A stretch of 64,000 bases of DNA from Antitrichia curtipendula (GCA_951230915.1 OX579635.1:38502001-38566000), one strand, 5' to 3'; shown: positions 20,951 through 34,736, counted from the stretch's first letter. Program-made: numbers and translations. Notes: generated by a model not told the origin, from the sequence alone.

Positions 20951-21881
20951 CTCCTAAAGTCCCTTGACTATGTTATCACCAAAAACGCTCAAAAACTGCC
21001 ATTTCCAGTATAAGTACCAAATTTTAGAAAAAAAACATTTTTTGGACACGTGGAACCGCAGGATCTTGTAGTACATTGTTTTGAGAAGTTGTGGAAAAAA
21101 TTTCAGAAATTTCCACTCTGTAGATTGTGAGATATTAGCGTTTGAAGTGACAAAACTCCTTTTTTGGTCCTTCAAAAAAACAAGCAGTTGCACTTCACAA
21201 GATCACATGTGTATGAAAAAATGTCCTAAATGGTGGTGCTTCTTTGGATTCATTCTTCAAGTCAAGTTGACTACATGCTTGAAAATTTCGACATCATTTA
21301 GAATTGTAAAACATACAGGAGAAAAATAGTAAATAGAAAGAAGTAGAGAATAATTCAAAATACAAAATTGTTAAGAGTTTAGTTATGGAATTGAAAAATG
21401 CCAATCCAATGGTTGACCAATGTTGTAATAAACAATCTACATCCTATGCTTTTATTTTTTTTCAAAAATATTGAAAATTGAATAAAATAAAGGACTTCAA
21501 AGTTTATATTTGAGTAGAGAATCTATAACTGCCTACAAACAGTGAAACTCCTCTTAACTTCTAACTCATTGACCAAAATAGAATGATTCAAAGCTTTCTA
21601 TGTATATATAATATAAATCTAGAGAACCAATTTCAAATTTCTGTTTATGAAAAAAGTGATTTTAAAAATTGCCTGGACTGCCCTAGTTAAGAAACAAACT
21701 ACATATTGGGCTTTAACCTTTGACTCATATTTCCAAATGTCTTGAATTTTAGTACACATGAAAAATATTCCTTGTCCACACCTTTTATTAAAGTTTGGGC
21801 CAAAAACATAGAAATCTCCAGTCATACGTTTTTGCCCAAAACTTCTATTTTGCCTCAAAACGCAGCTTGATCTTCTAGATG
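20951..21881 (+). mobile_element. TTAA-flanked element, family A, full length
   Basis: The element is 931 bp between TTAA at 20947-20950 and TTAA at 21882-21885. It starts CTCCTAAAGTCCCTTGACTA. The right end, complemented, begins CATCTAGAAGATCAAGCTGC. The body aligns with 1-658 and with the complement of 53305-54235, which is also 931 bp. No transposase. TTAA target duplication plus YCCCTAAAG-type ends suggests a piggyBac-like non-autonomous element (inference). Confidence 0.8.
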
Positions 21882-21885
21882 TTAA

Positions 21886-22854
21886 CCCCTCACCACCCAA
21901 GGCCTAACCATGTCAAAAAACAACCTTGCTTTTCAAGTGTTATAAGTCTAAATGTGAGTAGGGTATGAAAATCTCAACCGTACAATCTTGTAGTGTGCAT
22001 ATTGTAGATGGTGTGAATCAAATTTGGGGTCATTTGACCGTATAGATTGAAAGATTATAATGTTCTAGTGTTGAAAAAAGATGCTGAAATTTTCCTAAAA
22101 ACACATTTGGAGGTGAAATTTGATTTCTAAACCTACTCAAATGAAAAACTTTAAACTACAAAGTGATTCAAAACCAAAAGACAAACACTTTGGTGGAAAA
22201 AAAAATCATTCAATTGACTCATGGCATTTGCAAAATTGTTTTGAAATGTCAAAAAACAATGAAAAAAGTAGCAAAAAAACACATCTATGGCTAAACGTAC
22301 CTCTACTAAAATGCTTCTCAGTCAATCATAACTTCTTGGATTGATATGAAATTTTTACCACAAGAACTAGACTAGTATGCGCAACTTCTTCAACAAAAAT
22401 TATTGAAAACAAACCCTGTTTGAAGAAGTTATAAGCCGCCGAAATTCACTGTAATGCACAAAAGTGTGGATTTTGAACTTCGAATTGCTTCCAAGAATTC
22501 AAAACAACTTGTATTGACATGAAGTTTTACCATAGTAAGTAGACTTTATGGGAAACAAAATCCAACAAATTTTATTAAAAAATAACATTTGATGGAAAAG
22601 ATACAAGCCCCAAAGTTGCAGCCATCTCAACTTAGTGTGGTGAACTCAAATTGAACCTACGAACTTTGAATGGCTTTCAAAAACTCAATACATTTTGGAT
22701 AGATCTGAAAATTTTACCACAAAATATAGACTAGTATGCGCAACTTTACCAATAAGTTTTGTTGAATTTGGACATTGGAGGCAAAAGTTAGAGCACTTTG
22801 AAGTTGACTGCTGGCTGTGTGAAGACACTTTTGGTCCCCTTGGGCGGTGGGGGG
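21886..22854 (+). mobile_element. TTAA-flanked element, family C
   Basis: The element is 969 bp between TTAA at 21882-21885 (shared with the preceding element) and TTAA at 22855-22858. Left end CCCCTCACCACCCAAGGCC and complemented right end CCCCCCACCGCCCAAGGGG are inverted repeats. The body is unlike families A and B. No ORF above 75 codons. Confidence 0.75.
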
Positions 22855-22858
22855 TTAA

Positions 22859-25800
22859 GTTGTAGAGCATGTGCAATTACCTTTAATTAAACATAATTAA
22901 TTTTGTATGATCTTATTGGCAACTAGAAGGAGATTCTGACGCACTTTAGCATTCATTTTTTGGACAATGTATGAATAAATTATAAATTTTCAAAATATTG
23001 CCTCTAGGTGTAAGTTTTAAATATGAACACAATTAGATTCTCATAGACTCTCATGTTTTGATTCTTGTGTAATCAATATTTAGTTTTTTGCGACTATTTT
23101 TTGTTTAAATGTACGTGACATATTTTGGATGGTGTTGGTTACAGGTGTATGTACATAACAAGAAACAATTGGTGACCAGTAAGTTAACATGCAATTATTC
23201 TTGGATCTTAGATAGTAAGTGCAAGCTGGTTATATAACTATGGCTTAACGTGCAAAATTCTTTAGTTGTTAGAACTTATGCAAGCTTTGTTTATGTATAT
23301 AGTTTCATAGACATATATGAAATTATATCTTAAACCAATTCGTCACAAATAAAAGTTGATTTTTGATAATCCTAGCATTATTTGTTTGGGATGAAAGAAG
23401 TTATTTGAACAAAGAATATCATCTAGAAGCAATCTTTTAACCTTATAGTGCTTGCCATAAAGATGATAAGATTACTTTTGAATTTTTTAACATAAAGCTG
23501 AAATTCCTTTATCACATCTATATCTTTGATTTGTGGAGATCAACCTTTTTTTTCCAATGAATGTATTACTTTATGTTTCTTGAAGCTCCTTAATGAAACG
23601 GAATTAGATGAAGTTCATTTTTCATAATATTCATCATCCATCTAATGACCTATTTATTGACCTATTTTTAGCACTTTGAAAACTCATAGTTATTTATTTA
23701 GTGTTCTAAATTAATTTAGTTCTAATCACCTTTTGACTACCAACAAGACTCCACAAAAAGAAAATTATAATAGAAACTATAGTTACTGAATTGTTTATTT
23801 GGTTGTTTTTAGTTGTACTTAACTAATCAGGAAAATGGAGTAGCTCTTTTATTTGAAGATCAAAGATTGAGACACGCTAAAGAATAAAAAACGTAAAGGA
23901 ACATTGTTCTTTCATCGCCATTTGGTTTCCTTGTTCAACATTTTTATAAGGAGAAAGAGTCTCTTATAGCATTGTTACTTGTTTGAGTGAAAGTCTAGAA
24001 GGATGTTGCTCTATGATCAATCAAGGCAATCAATCAAAATTTTGTAAACTCTTAGATAAATGGGCAATACATTCTTCATTTCTATAAGCATTCATTGGAC
24101 ATTTTAAATCCTTCTTATTTTTTTTGGATAAAGGTAAACCACCTCATTGTGAAGTGCCTAATTTCTAATTGCAACTCCTATAGATTCTTGCCTAAAATGT
24201 ATTTATCTATTTATAAAAGTTTAGAGACATTCTAAATACACTTATATAAAATTAACTCTTTACAAATTTTTCGTTTATTCATGTGGTGTCCAAAACATCC
24301 ATGCAAAGGAAATCTATAATATTCTTTGATAGTTTGACTTCTAGCAAGATACAACAAAAATTTAGGCAATTTAATATTACAAACATTGTTCTACTATTTA
24401 TCATGACGCAACTAGGTGCATTACCATTATTAATTTTATAGTTGTAAAATGAAGTCAACTCTAACTTCTGGCTAGCAACTTGTTATTGTCTTTCTAATTT
24501 ATCTCGTAAATCACTTAATTAACAATTATAAGCCAAAAGTTGTTCCAAAAACATTTTGTCTAGGAAAAATTTGTCCTAAGGATTTGTAGTTTTTAAAAAG
24601 AGGTCACCATTAGGTGAAATTAATTTATGGGGCTATATGAATGAAAAAATTTATATTTATTTTTTATGGATGAAATTAAGTGACTTCTGTGAGTCATATA
24701 ATTTAAGATTCTTATTCTTATTATAAGAAACTAAAATTGTTGTGATTTTACAAAATAAAAGTAAAATAATTTCATACCTACAGTAATACAAAATAAGCCT
24801 AAAATATCTGAAAATTTCTTTGTCAAGGTAGATAATAATATAAAACATTAAGGTCTAAGACAAATTTCTATGTCATTTTTTCAATTAGAAAATTAGTAAA
24901 CTATGATTTAGGGTCCTAAGTTCAAGTTGTAATTGAATATTTATTTTATAGTATTTTTTCAAGTTTTCAAATTGAATTAGAAATTAGAATTGATGAACTT
25001 CATTTCCTTAATTGGTCTCAAATTGAAAAAGATTTGCTTGTGTGGCTAAAATTAACTTAAAGGACAAGAAGCCAAAAGTTGCCAAAACATCCTTGGTGGG
25101 GTTATTTGCTCTTAGTAGTTAAAGAAAGAGGTTATTTCTTTGCCTTGGTCATGTGCTAGATCTTTAATTGGTTCTTTGAGAGGCAAAAATCTATCACACA
25201 AAAGCTATACAATTTTTTGAGGTATTATAAAGCAATAGATTTTCCTATTTCAATGGATGAAATTGCTCAATTTCTATGTAATCTAGGGATGGTTTTGCTC
25301 TATAATTATGGATGACTGTACATACTTGGAGATGAATACACATGTTTTCATCCACATTTGCATAATTCATCTATATTGATGGATGTAAATAGCTTCACCA
25401 CTCTACTATACATTGCCTTGTGAGTTGTCTAAAAATAAGGAAAAAGAAATTATTGTCTACAATCAACACAAGGGTTTTCAAAGTTAGAAAAACTAGCTTT
25501 TCTACCTTGAATTGATGAGTCATTTTCTGTGTTAGATTGATGATGCTCTCATACAATATTCAGAGAAAATTCCCAGTTAGTTCATTGTTATTTGGTGGAA
25601 TTGGTAAAATACCCCGGTTACAATTAGAAAACATTGAAAAAAATAGAGTAAAAGAATCTATAAAATTTCTATTTGGAGTAATTAAACAGAGAAAAAGCTG
25701 GACTTTGTACTTGAAAAACCAGTTCAATATGGGCATTCAAGGAAAAAAAAGCTGTAAAACTCAAAAAATAAGTATTCCGAACACTGCTCTCATAGATTGT

Positions 25801-26010
25801 CAGAACTCCAGAAATTACAACAGTATCCAGTGCCGCCACAGATAGCGGTACAGGAGGTTGTACAGTACTGTCCAGTGCCCCCCCACTGGAAATGCAACCC
25901 TGCATTTGCTCACGCCCGCTATTTCATCCGGAACCTGCCTTCCTTTCACAGCTTTGTTCAACTTTGGTTCTCTTGAGCTTGTGTATTGCAGTCGATCACC
26001 ATAGCCAGCC
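22859..26010. other. AT-rich spacer upstream of the hydratase gene
   Basis: Repeat relics occur at about 24280-24420 (attcatgtggtgtcc...caacaaaaatttaggcaattt, also in intron 9 of the downstream gene) and at 24940-25090. The last ~150 bp (25860-26010) turn GC-richer and C-rich, consistent with promoter and leader of the gene starting at 26011. No ORF with domain features. Confidence 0.5.
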
Positions 26011-29000
26011 ATGGCGTCCCTGCCCCGCATCGATCCTCAACAAGTGCTCGCCTTCCGCTTCCCACAGGTGGGGTTGGGGTTTAGGGTTTAGGGTTTCGGA
26101 TCCTTTCACCTGTGTCGATCTCTCGGAGTCATCTGAATTTAGGATCATCATGGATTCTACTTTGTTTTCGAAACCCCGTGAGAGTTTCTCAATGCATTAT
26201 TGTTTAGTTGAGAAGTCGTAGGCTAATCTTTTTATGTGAATTCTCAAGATAAAGATTTCCCTCCATCGGATCTGATACAATTCAGGAACTTGAGAAATTG
26301 GTCGAATTTCTTTTGTAAAATACTTCTCTGGTGATATTTTGTAGCGTAGATTGGTTAATAATTGGGCACATTTGGAGATTTCGTAGTGCGAAACTAGTTT
26401 TTCCGAGTTGGAAGGTTAGAGAATTTGCTCACCCTTTTTTTGGTTTCCTTGGTTGGTGTAGGTGAACTTCACGTATACAGAAAGGTATTCCTGACCGGAA
26501 TTTAAGAATTCCTCTTGTTTTTCTTGTCCTGGGCGAGACTTGTCCATGACGTTGTGGTTATTGCCCCTCAAGTGCCTTAATTTCCCAAATCAGAGCTCTC
26601 TTTGGGGGCGATTTTGATTAGGTCGAATGGGACTTTCTTTGTCCCATTTCAGATTTTCTTTACCCAATACTTGCAATGTTCTTCACTGATTGTGGTGATA
26701 TAAATTTTTGGCCACATCCGAGTTCTTTTTTTCGTAATAGGATCTTTTTGAAAATGTGATTGCTGCCAGGGATGTAGCACTGTACGCATTGGGAGTGGGA
26801 GCTGCAGGAGCAGATGCTTGCAACCCTTCTGAGCTTCCTTTCGTGTATCATCCAGATGGACAGTCTGCCATTAAGGTGGAAATTTTGGAAAACGTTTTAA
26901 CACTAGAAAGGATGGTTTTGGAATACTTTTGGAAAACAAGCAATTTTCTTTCCCCTTTTTTTCCTTTCGTTTACATCGATCCAAATCCAAATGACGATTA
27001 TCTTTTTGCAGGTCTTGCCCACCTTCACAGTGCTGTTTCCCAGCAAATTTGTTGAGCTTATGCAAAACATACCAGGCCTACAGTGCGTGCCTCCCACCTT
27101 CTTTTGTTTTTACTATCAGATTTTCGTTACATTTTGATTGCAGAAAAGAGGAAATTAGGGATGAAGGCATATGGTGGTGGTTTTGATGGGCTTCATCCCA
27201 TATTGCAAGGCTGTCCTTGTAAAAAAAAAGCATACTATGAAAGATAGGTATAATTCCAACTGTTCTTTGTCAATCCCTCGATCCTGCTGTCTTTTGGGTG
27301 CAGCCATGATTCAAACCTATTGCTGCATGGAGAGCAATATCTTGAAATCTACAAGCCTCTTCCTACTACTGCCAATGTGAGTTATCTTGGGGGCTCATTT
27401 GCAGAAGTGTTCGGAAGGTCCTTTCTGTAATTTAGATGAGTGCGGCTTCATGTTTCTTAGTATGATGTGTACCTCATACGTAGGTTTGACTGGTTCGTGA
27501 AAATCAAAGAACTGTTTTGTGATTTAAATATCTTACAATAATTTGAAACTATACCATTCGTTTGAATGCAGATAGAAAGCAGTATACGGATTTCTGGTCT
27601 TCATGACAAGGGTCAGCCTTTTAACCTAGAGGTTTCATGCTACGTTCATTTGATATTTGCGTTCCTGTAATTTGAAGAGCAATGCCAGTGCAGATATTGA
27701 TCTCCCGTTGATTTGGAAGAACTGCAGGTAAGGCGGCTGTTGTGGAGTTGGAGACTCTCAGCCATAACAAGGACACTGGAGACGTTCTATGCATAAATAG
27801 GTCAGTTCCTTTAACCCCCAAGTGCCTAAATGACCAAAAATGTCCTCTTTCAAATCTTAGGAGTTGAAATGAATCATTAAGGAAGCTTCAAAGGAGGTAG
27901 CTAAATGTAGTAATAGAGAGAAGTAATCATTCTCTACGTTTTCTTCCTTCTGAATTTGTTCTGAAAGTTACCAATTTTGACTACTGGCTTCGGCACCAAG
28001 GGGCTAAAAGCTCATGTTCATGCTTTTGCTACATGTCCATGTCAGCAAGTTTCTTCCATGTTCGAATTACCTTGGTCCTATATTCTCTCTCTTGTTAGTT
28101 GACTGGGTTTGCCTTGTAGATCATCTTTCACTGGATGATTTCGGTTTTCCTTTCAGAAACACAATATTCCTGCGAGGGGCAGGAGGGTTTTCGAGTTCAG
28201 GAAAGCCATATTCATTTTCGGATCGGACACCCCCTAAGACCGCTCCCAAGAAGGGCATCTCAATAGCTGACAAACAGCCGGATTTTGTGTTTGAAGACCG
28301 CACTTACGAATCACAGGCAAGGCTTTTGCTGCAAATTTTGTGTCTTTCTATATAAGGTGTCCCCAAATAGACCATATTCCACCTGGGCACCTAAGATTGC
28401 ACTGTAGCTCGTTTCGTGTCATGTCAAGCGCTGTCAAAATAATTCAATGCTTGTGATATTAAGAACTTTTTCAAGTCCATCCAGTTTTGAAAATGCAACT
28501 TCAAGTCTGAGTTTAGACCAATTGGTGCAGGCCTTGTTGTACAGGTTGTCAGGGGACTACAACCCTCTGCACGCAGACCCTGCATATGCTCGAAAAGCTG
28601 GGTGTGCAATCTACGCTCCACTTACCTTTAATTCTTATGAACATCTTGTGATAAGCTCCTGCGTCATAAGGAATGGCTTTGTAGTATGTATCCTGATTTT
28701 TCAGTCTTAAAATCAAGATGATGAGAATGTACCTCGTTTCACTAATATTTGTTTGACCTTTCTGTGGGGACAATGTGACGGTGTTCATTTGGCATGAAAC
28801 TAGAAATTGATTGTGCTTACTGATGGAATGGAATGCACAGGTTTCCCCGACCTATCTTGCATGGTTTGTGTACGCTTGGGTATGCAACTAGGGCGGTGGT
28901 GACACGTTTATGTGGGGGAGACCCAACAATGGTGCAATCTGTGCAAGGCCGTTTCTTGCTCCATGTCTTTCCAGGCGAGACTCTCGTTACAGAAATGTGG

Positions 29001-29558
29001 ACGGACAAAACTCACAACAGGTCATTTCCTCGTTTGTTGGTCCTTGATTTGTTGGGTTGTTGTAATTAATTGGTGCTTTCTTTAGCCCATGGATAACAGT
29101 CCAGTTGACCAAATCTGCCATTATATTTCACTAATGCATGGTTCAAACTAGGGTAAGGTAAGTGCACCTACTTCTGACCTCTTGCTAAGACCGACCCCTT
29201 CAGATTCTTGCTTGAAATGACCTGCCTCCATTCATGTGATTCTAGGGTCACCTTTGGGGATAACAGTTTGGAAATTCATAGTTTATTCATATGGTGTCCG
29301 AAAAATGCACTTTGAACTTCCAACAAGATCCAACAAAAAATTTAGGCAATTTAGGAAATACAAGCATTGCTCCATTTGCTTCTTTGTAACTTTGTTGCCG
29401 ATACACATTGAATCGAAATTGGCGATGTGCATTTGGAGGTTTGACTTCTTGCATCGTTTTGGAATTGCAGGGTAGACTACAAGTTGAAGGTGAAGGAGCG
29501 AAACAAGGTTGTTTTGTCTGGAAGTTTAATCCTCTCCCCAACCATTTCGAGGTTGTGA
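26011..29558 (+). CDS. ECH2: Peroxisomal enoyl-CoA hydratase 2 (MaoC-type hot-dog), complete
   Basis: Ten coding exons were placed from splice sites and homology: 26011-26067, 26741-26875, 27012-27082, 27304-27376, 27572-27611, 27728-27800, 28157-28316, 28531-28601, 28841-29020, 29471-29558. They join in frame to 315 residues, close to the Arabidopsis ECH2 length. The enzyme hydrates (2E)-enoyl-CoA to (3R)-hydroxyacyl-CoA and serves beta-oxidation of unsaturated fatty acids in peroxisomes. The N-terminal hot-dog half holds RDVALYALGVGAAGAD and FVYHPDG. The C-terminal half holds the hydratase-2 motif SGDYNPLHADP, with the expected catalytic Asp212 and His217, then FPRPILHGLCTLG. The last three residues, SRL, are a peroxisomal targeting signal type 1. 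Intron 7 (28317-28530) has a GC donor (CAG/GCAAGG); all others are GT-AG. Intron 9 carries a repeat relic. The gene appears intact. Confidence 0.93.
26080..26093 (+). repeat. Two TTTAGGG (telomere-type) units at the 5' end of intron 1
   Basis: TTTAGGGTTTAGGG lies 13 bp after the donor of intron 1 of the hydratase gene. It matches the plant telomere unit and the telo-box found near plant housekeeping gene starts. Confidence 0.7.
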
Positions 29559-29847
29559 GGTGATCAGCATAAATCTATCAATATATTGTGTAGAATTTCA
29601 CCTTTTAGCAGCACAGCACAGTTGAGTAGGATTTTGAAATCTAGTATTTTGTTCTCTTTGTTAGAAGGCAGTAGGTGCCCTTGTGAAAACCAGGTAGTGG
29701 AGCTTGTAGTCAAAACAACTCATGATGTGAATCCTACTTTGTCCATATGAAATTAGTTTCAGTTATTGACGACTCCAGAGCATCGTTCTGACTTGACAGG
29801 TCATGTTTGTGTTGCGTCGTTTCCTGTTAAGTTTAGCCGACGCTGAA

Positions 29848-30433
29848 TCTCGGGGATCACTTAAGAGTGTCCATTAGAAACTTAAGATTTTAGACCCTCT
29901 ATATTATGTCTTAAAACTTAAATAAAATGAAAAGAAAAAAAAGTATGAACAGATTTTCCTACTTTGAAAGTTTATGTCTTGAATTATTGATATTTTTATT
30001 TGTTAATTATAATTAGTTATAAATTTTGGAAGTATAGAAATACACTGTAGAGCTGAAACTAACTTTCACACCCCTATATATATAAGAAAAAATTGTCTAA
30101 AAAATGAACAAAAAATTGTTAAAAATAATTCTTTTTTGAAAGTTCATTTTTCTTGAATAATGATGCAATGGTCATCTAAGTGCACACTCTATATAAATAT
30201 TTGAGTTGAAAAACATGCCATTTTAGTTCATTTTTCAACTTATTCTAGAAATCATTCATATGTTGTTTGAGACTTTGAGGTGGAAATTGTTGGCAACAGA
30301 AATCTATAGTCATTATTAAACAAAGCCCAAAATTATAGGTTGAAATTATAGTTTATTAAAAAGTAAATAGGGGATCAAAAAATCACTTGAACACACGTGG
30401 TTTGTTATAGATACACTAAATGATCCCCTTGAG
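29848..30433 (+). mobile_element. hAT-like non-autonomous element, copy 1
   Basis: The element is 586 bp. It begins CTCGGGGATCACTTAAGAGT and ends AAATGATCCCCTTGAG, flanked by cgctgaat (29840-29847) and cgttgaat (30434-30441), an 8-bp target duplication with one mismatch. The body is the reverse complement of 34301-34864. No ORF. Confidence 0.8.
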
Positions 30434-30441
30434 CGTTGAAT

Positions 30442-31871
30442 TTCCTTGTAGATCAAGTTCTATGATATCTTTGTTCCTTTTCATGGAAAAATGTTTTAGC
30501 ATTTGTCATCCACTCTCATTCTACACAACAGTTCTAATGATTCAAAATGTTTCTAATTTCTGCATAGTAGATCCTACATGATAGGTTTTGGGTTTTGATC
30601 ATCCAATCCTCATACGATTTGCAGAGGTGAGGCTTCATTGCCATATTATTGTTGCTTGAATGTGCGATGAAGATTATGAAAACAAGGACCTGTTATTAGA
30701 GTTTACTCTTACAAGGACATTCCCTTGCCTAGTGCAACGCCATGGAGAATAAAAAAATCTCCTTGAAGTGGGGTATGGATCTTGTTGCTTGCCCAAAATT
30801 TTTGTGGTCAATGAATGCCAAAGTAAATAGTGAATAGTGCCTTTGATTGTGCATCCTAAATGCAGTGCTTGGCAAGCCATATTCATTCTTGAAGTGGGTC
30901 TAGTAGGTTGAAACATTTCCAAAAAATCCAAAAGATACTTTTTGTCCACAATTGCCTCAAAACCAAGTCCGAGGGGCTTGGTCTAGTGTTTAAGGGTTAT
31001 TTGTAAAGTCATGCAAAGACCTTATTCAATTGTTTATGTACTCTCTCTTTCAATATTCATTAATATAGCATATTTGAATTCTTATTCACTTTGAATTTTA
31101 TTGGAATGACAACAAGACATGGCTTACCTTACTTATTTTTTGGAGTGACAACAAGGTATGGTAGCATCCAATTTATATATTTACATCAAGTTGTTGTCTT
31201 CCTAAGTAAAGATTTAGGTTCCACCTATATAAAAAGAAGAAATCAAGTGGATGTATGTGCTTGAGTTTGACCATATGTAATACAAGTCCAATAAAATATT
31301 GAGCTCTTAATTCTAGTAGGCAAGTTTAATTTGTACCAAGCATTGTCCCAATTAAAAATTGTTGGAAGTATGTTTTTATTATGCGTAACTTGTATATAAA
31401 ATTTGAAAATTTGAAAAAGAATTTCCAATTCTACTCAAGGTATGTGCTTCATAAAGCAATACTTTCTACGGTTCCACTATCTCATTGGTCAAATGATCAA
31501 AACCATTTGATACTAAAAATTCTCCTTGAAGCGGCGTATGGATCTTGTTGTTTGTGGTCAAGGAATACAAAAGTAAATAGTGCTTTGACTTTGTAGCCTA
31601 AATGTGGTGCTTGGCTAGCCATGTATACTCTTAAAGAAGGTTATTAGGTTGAAACATTCCAAAGTAGGTTCAAGATTTCTAAGAGGCAACTACGTCAACT
31701 CAAATTGAGAAGGAATGAGAATAGTTGATGGCTTCTGGGCAACATCTCCCTATATCTTGTGTACCACAATGCACCATAAAAGACCAAGTGTCATGGAAGG
31801 ACCAATGACTGTGGGCCATAGACAATGTTAATCCTTAATGGACATTTGAGGTACAAGGAGGGTTGCCCAAA
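30442..31871. other. Spacer with a direct repeat
   Basis: A segment of about 150 bp occurs twice in the same direction (about 30758-30925 and 31519-31665). Both copies share tctccttgaag, tatggatcttgttg, aaagtaaatagtg and aggttgaaacatt. The rest is AT-rich. The 91-codon reverse frame at 30674-30949 covers one copy and is not recognised. Confidence 0.5.
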
Positions 31872-32024
31872 CATTAGAAGAAACCTAGGGTTTTTTTTAC
31901 GTCCACTTTTTTGGACATCAAACATAACATTAAGATGTTAGTTTTGATGTCAAAACTAGCATCTTAATGTTATGTTTAATGTCCAAAAAAGTGGATGTAA
32001 AAAAACCCCAGGTTTCTTCTAGTA
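31872..32024. mobile_element. CACTA-like foldback MITE
   Basis: The element is a 153-bp near-perfect palindrome with ends CATTAGAAGAAACCTAGGG and complemented TACTAGAAGAAACC, flanked by a 3-bp AAA duplication (31869-31871, 32025-32027). It is the same family as 43973-44145, sharing tttttacgtccac and gtccaaaaaagtgga. Confidence 0.8.
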
Positions 32025-34300
32025 AAACTTGGATTTCATAATATTTTTTAAATAGACATCATGTAGTTGTACAAATGACCAATCAATGATGAACTTCTAT
32101 CCTTGTGAAGGCCATGGGCAACCTCAAAGATTCAAAGCCAATACTCAAATTCTTTTATCAAACTTTCAATGCAAAACTACAAGTTTAAATTGTGATTCAA
32201 AACCCAAGACTTAGATTGATAGATGCATCTTGTTATGAGAAAGATAATGATACCAAAGAACCTTGTATGTAGCTGAGTATTGGAGGAGTTTCTTGAATAT
32301 TCTCTAAAAAAACAATCCCTAGGGTTAGAATTTTTGGTTTGTTCAATGTCTAGGAAGAGTGCTACAAAATATTAAAATTGTTTGAAATAGATTGTAATAT
32401 ATAAGCATCCAAAGCCGCCCACTTTTTTTGGTTCTACAATCATTTTTGGCCAAACCTTACGTTATTTTTGTATTGAGGTTATATATGACCACAAGAGAAA
32501 TCCAACCCAAGTCATTTCATAGTTTTTCAACACTCACTTTATCTATTATAATTTCAAGTGGAATGCGTAAGATACCTATGTCCTTAAACTCCTCTTAAAT
32601 GGACACCTTTGAAGCACAAATTGCTTCAATTCCCATTGGTTGCCTCAAAAAAAACTTTTGTTGGTTGCTCTTGAGAGCAATTGACAATTTGGGGAGGCCA
32701 TTCAAAGACAAATAATAAGTGGCAGAGATATAGTGGAATTGGGATTTGAGTGGATACTTTAATATATACTCCTTCTTTCCCCAAATGATCTTCATGTTGG
32801 TCTTAATTTTTTGTCCCAAAATGATCTTCATGTTGTACTTTGTAACATTTCAAATTGGTCAAATTTGGTTTTCAATTGCTACTTGGGACCAACAAAACAA
32901 CTCCAAATAGTGGTTCTCTTCCATCAATGCAATCATCAATCAAAAAACAATTGAAATAACTAAAGGTGTCAATCAACACTATTAACTCTAATTTTTTGCT
33001 TTTCTTTGAATATTGCTCGATTGAAGGAGATGAAGCTTGTAGTCAAGATTTTTGCCTAGTCCACAAACAACCAGGATTATAGTATAGAGGTTCAAAATCT
33101 AGGGAATGATCAATTAGTATAATGTACCGTAACTGAAGTCACATTTAGAAATAGAAATTTTTGGTAACTCAAATCTAATAGAAAACATAACTAAAATAAC
33201 CTCTGATTTTGGATGACGGTTTCACTTACTTATCTAATTTCTAGCTTCCTTCCAATTCATATAGATGCAACAAAACAAACATGCAATTCCAGTCTTATTC
33301 TAGTGTGGGGATTCAAACAAGAAACACGCTTAAGTGAGGGTAAATGGCATAAAATTTAGCTTTAAGCATAATAATTATTATTTCTTGTTGCAACAGCTTA
33401 AGCATAGGCTCGCAATAATCCGCTTAAAGCATCTCTCCTTTGCTCAACATACCACGTTAGTACATTCAGCTTCATCTAGGAATCCCTAACTTAACTTTGT
33501 TTAAGCATATCTATACTAATTTGCTTTAAAGCAACTCTATTATAATACTCCAACTATGATCGTATTGCTAGTTCCCTATCGAACCACACAATTGTTTTAA
33601 ACTTTCAGATAAAAGGCTAGCAATTATTAAGACTCCTTCACATGCTCCTTATCAATTTAGATTCAAACACATAGACATTGATACAACTTCAAGATATTAA
33701 CTTAATCTTCAATTATCTAATCCCTAGATACGTATTCACAATTCTCCACAAAACCCAATTACTAGGATTTCATTAAACAAATATACAAACTATACACTCA
33801 ATAAACAATCCTCTTTCAATTACAACATGCTTCAAGCCATTAAACAATCTCTCACACCACACATATTCATTAACTAAACAATATATTTATATTCTTCATA
33901 AATCTGCTTTAAGCACCGCCAATGCTCACAAAGCATTAAGCTTACAATCTTTTTTCCATTCACAACTATTCCAAACTCATTCAGATGACCAAATGATTCA
34001 ATCATGGATTCAATGAAATACAAATACACACAAATAAACAGGCAAACAAACAAGTAGAACCACTCAATAGAAATTATTGCTCCAGACTTGTACGAACAAT
34101 CAAGATAATTTGAACAAGAATAAATACACACAAATAATAGCTTAAAGCACTAAAAAATCAATAATCCTTATCATAGGAAATTCACACAATAACCAAACAA
34201 TGCTCAGTCATTGGGACTCATATAACTCAAAATTATATGCTTAAAGCATTATATCACATAGGAAATCTTCACCAGTTTAACCATTAAAAACTCATCAAGT

Positions 34301-34736
34301 CTCGGGGGGTGCATTTAGTTCTACTACAACAAACCACGTGCAAACAAATAGTTTCTATTAAAATTTTGAGCATTGTTTAATAATGACTATAGGTTTCTAT
34401 TGCCAAAATTTTCAACTCAAATAATATATGAAATGATTTCTAGAAGAGGTTGAAAATGAACTAAAATGGCATGTTTTTCAACTCAAATAATTATAGAGAA
34501 CACATTTAGATGACCATTGAAACAATATTCAACTCAAAATGAGCTTTCAATAGAGAGTTATTTTTAAGAATTTTTTGTTCATTTTTTAGACAATTTTTTC
34601 TTATGTAATATAGGGGTGTGAAAGTTATTTTCAATTCTACAATGTATTTTTTTATTTCAAAAATTTATAACTAATTATTATTAATAAATAAAATATCAAT
34701 AATTCAAAACATAAATTTTAAAAGTAAAAAAATATA

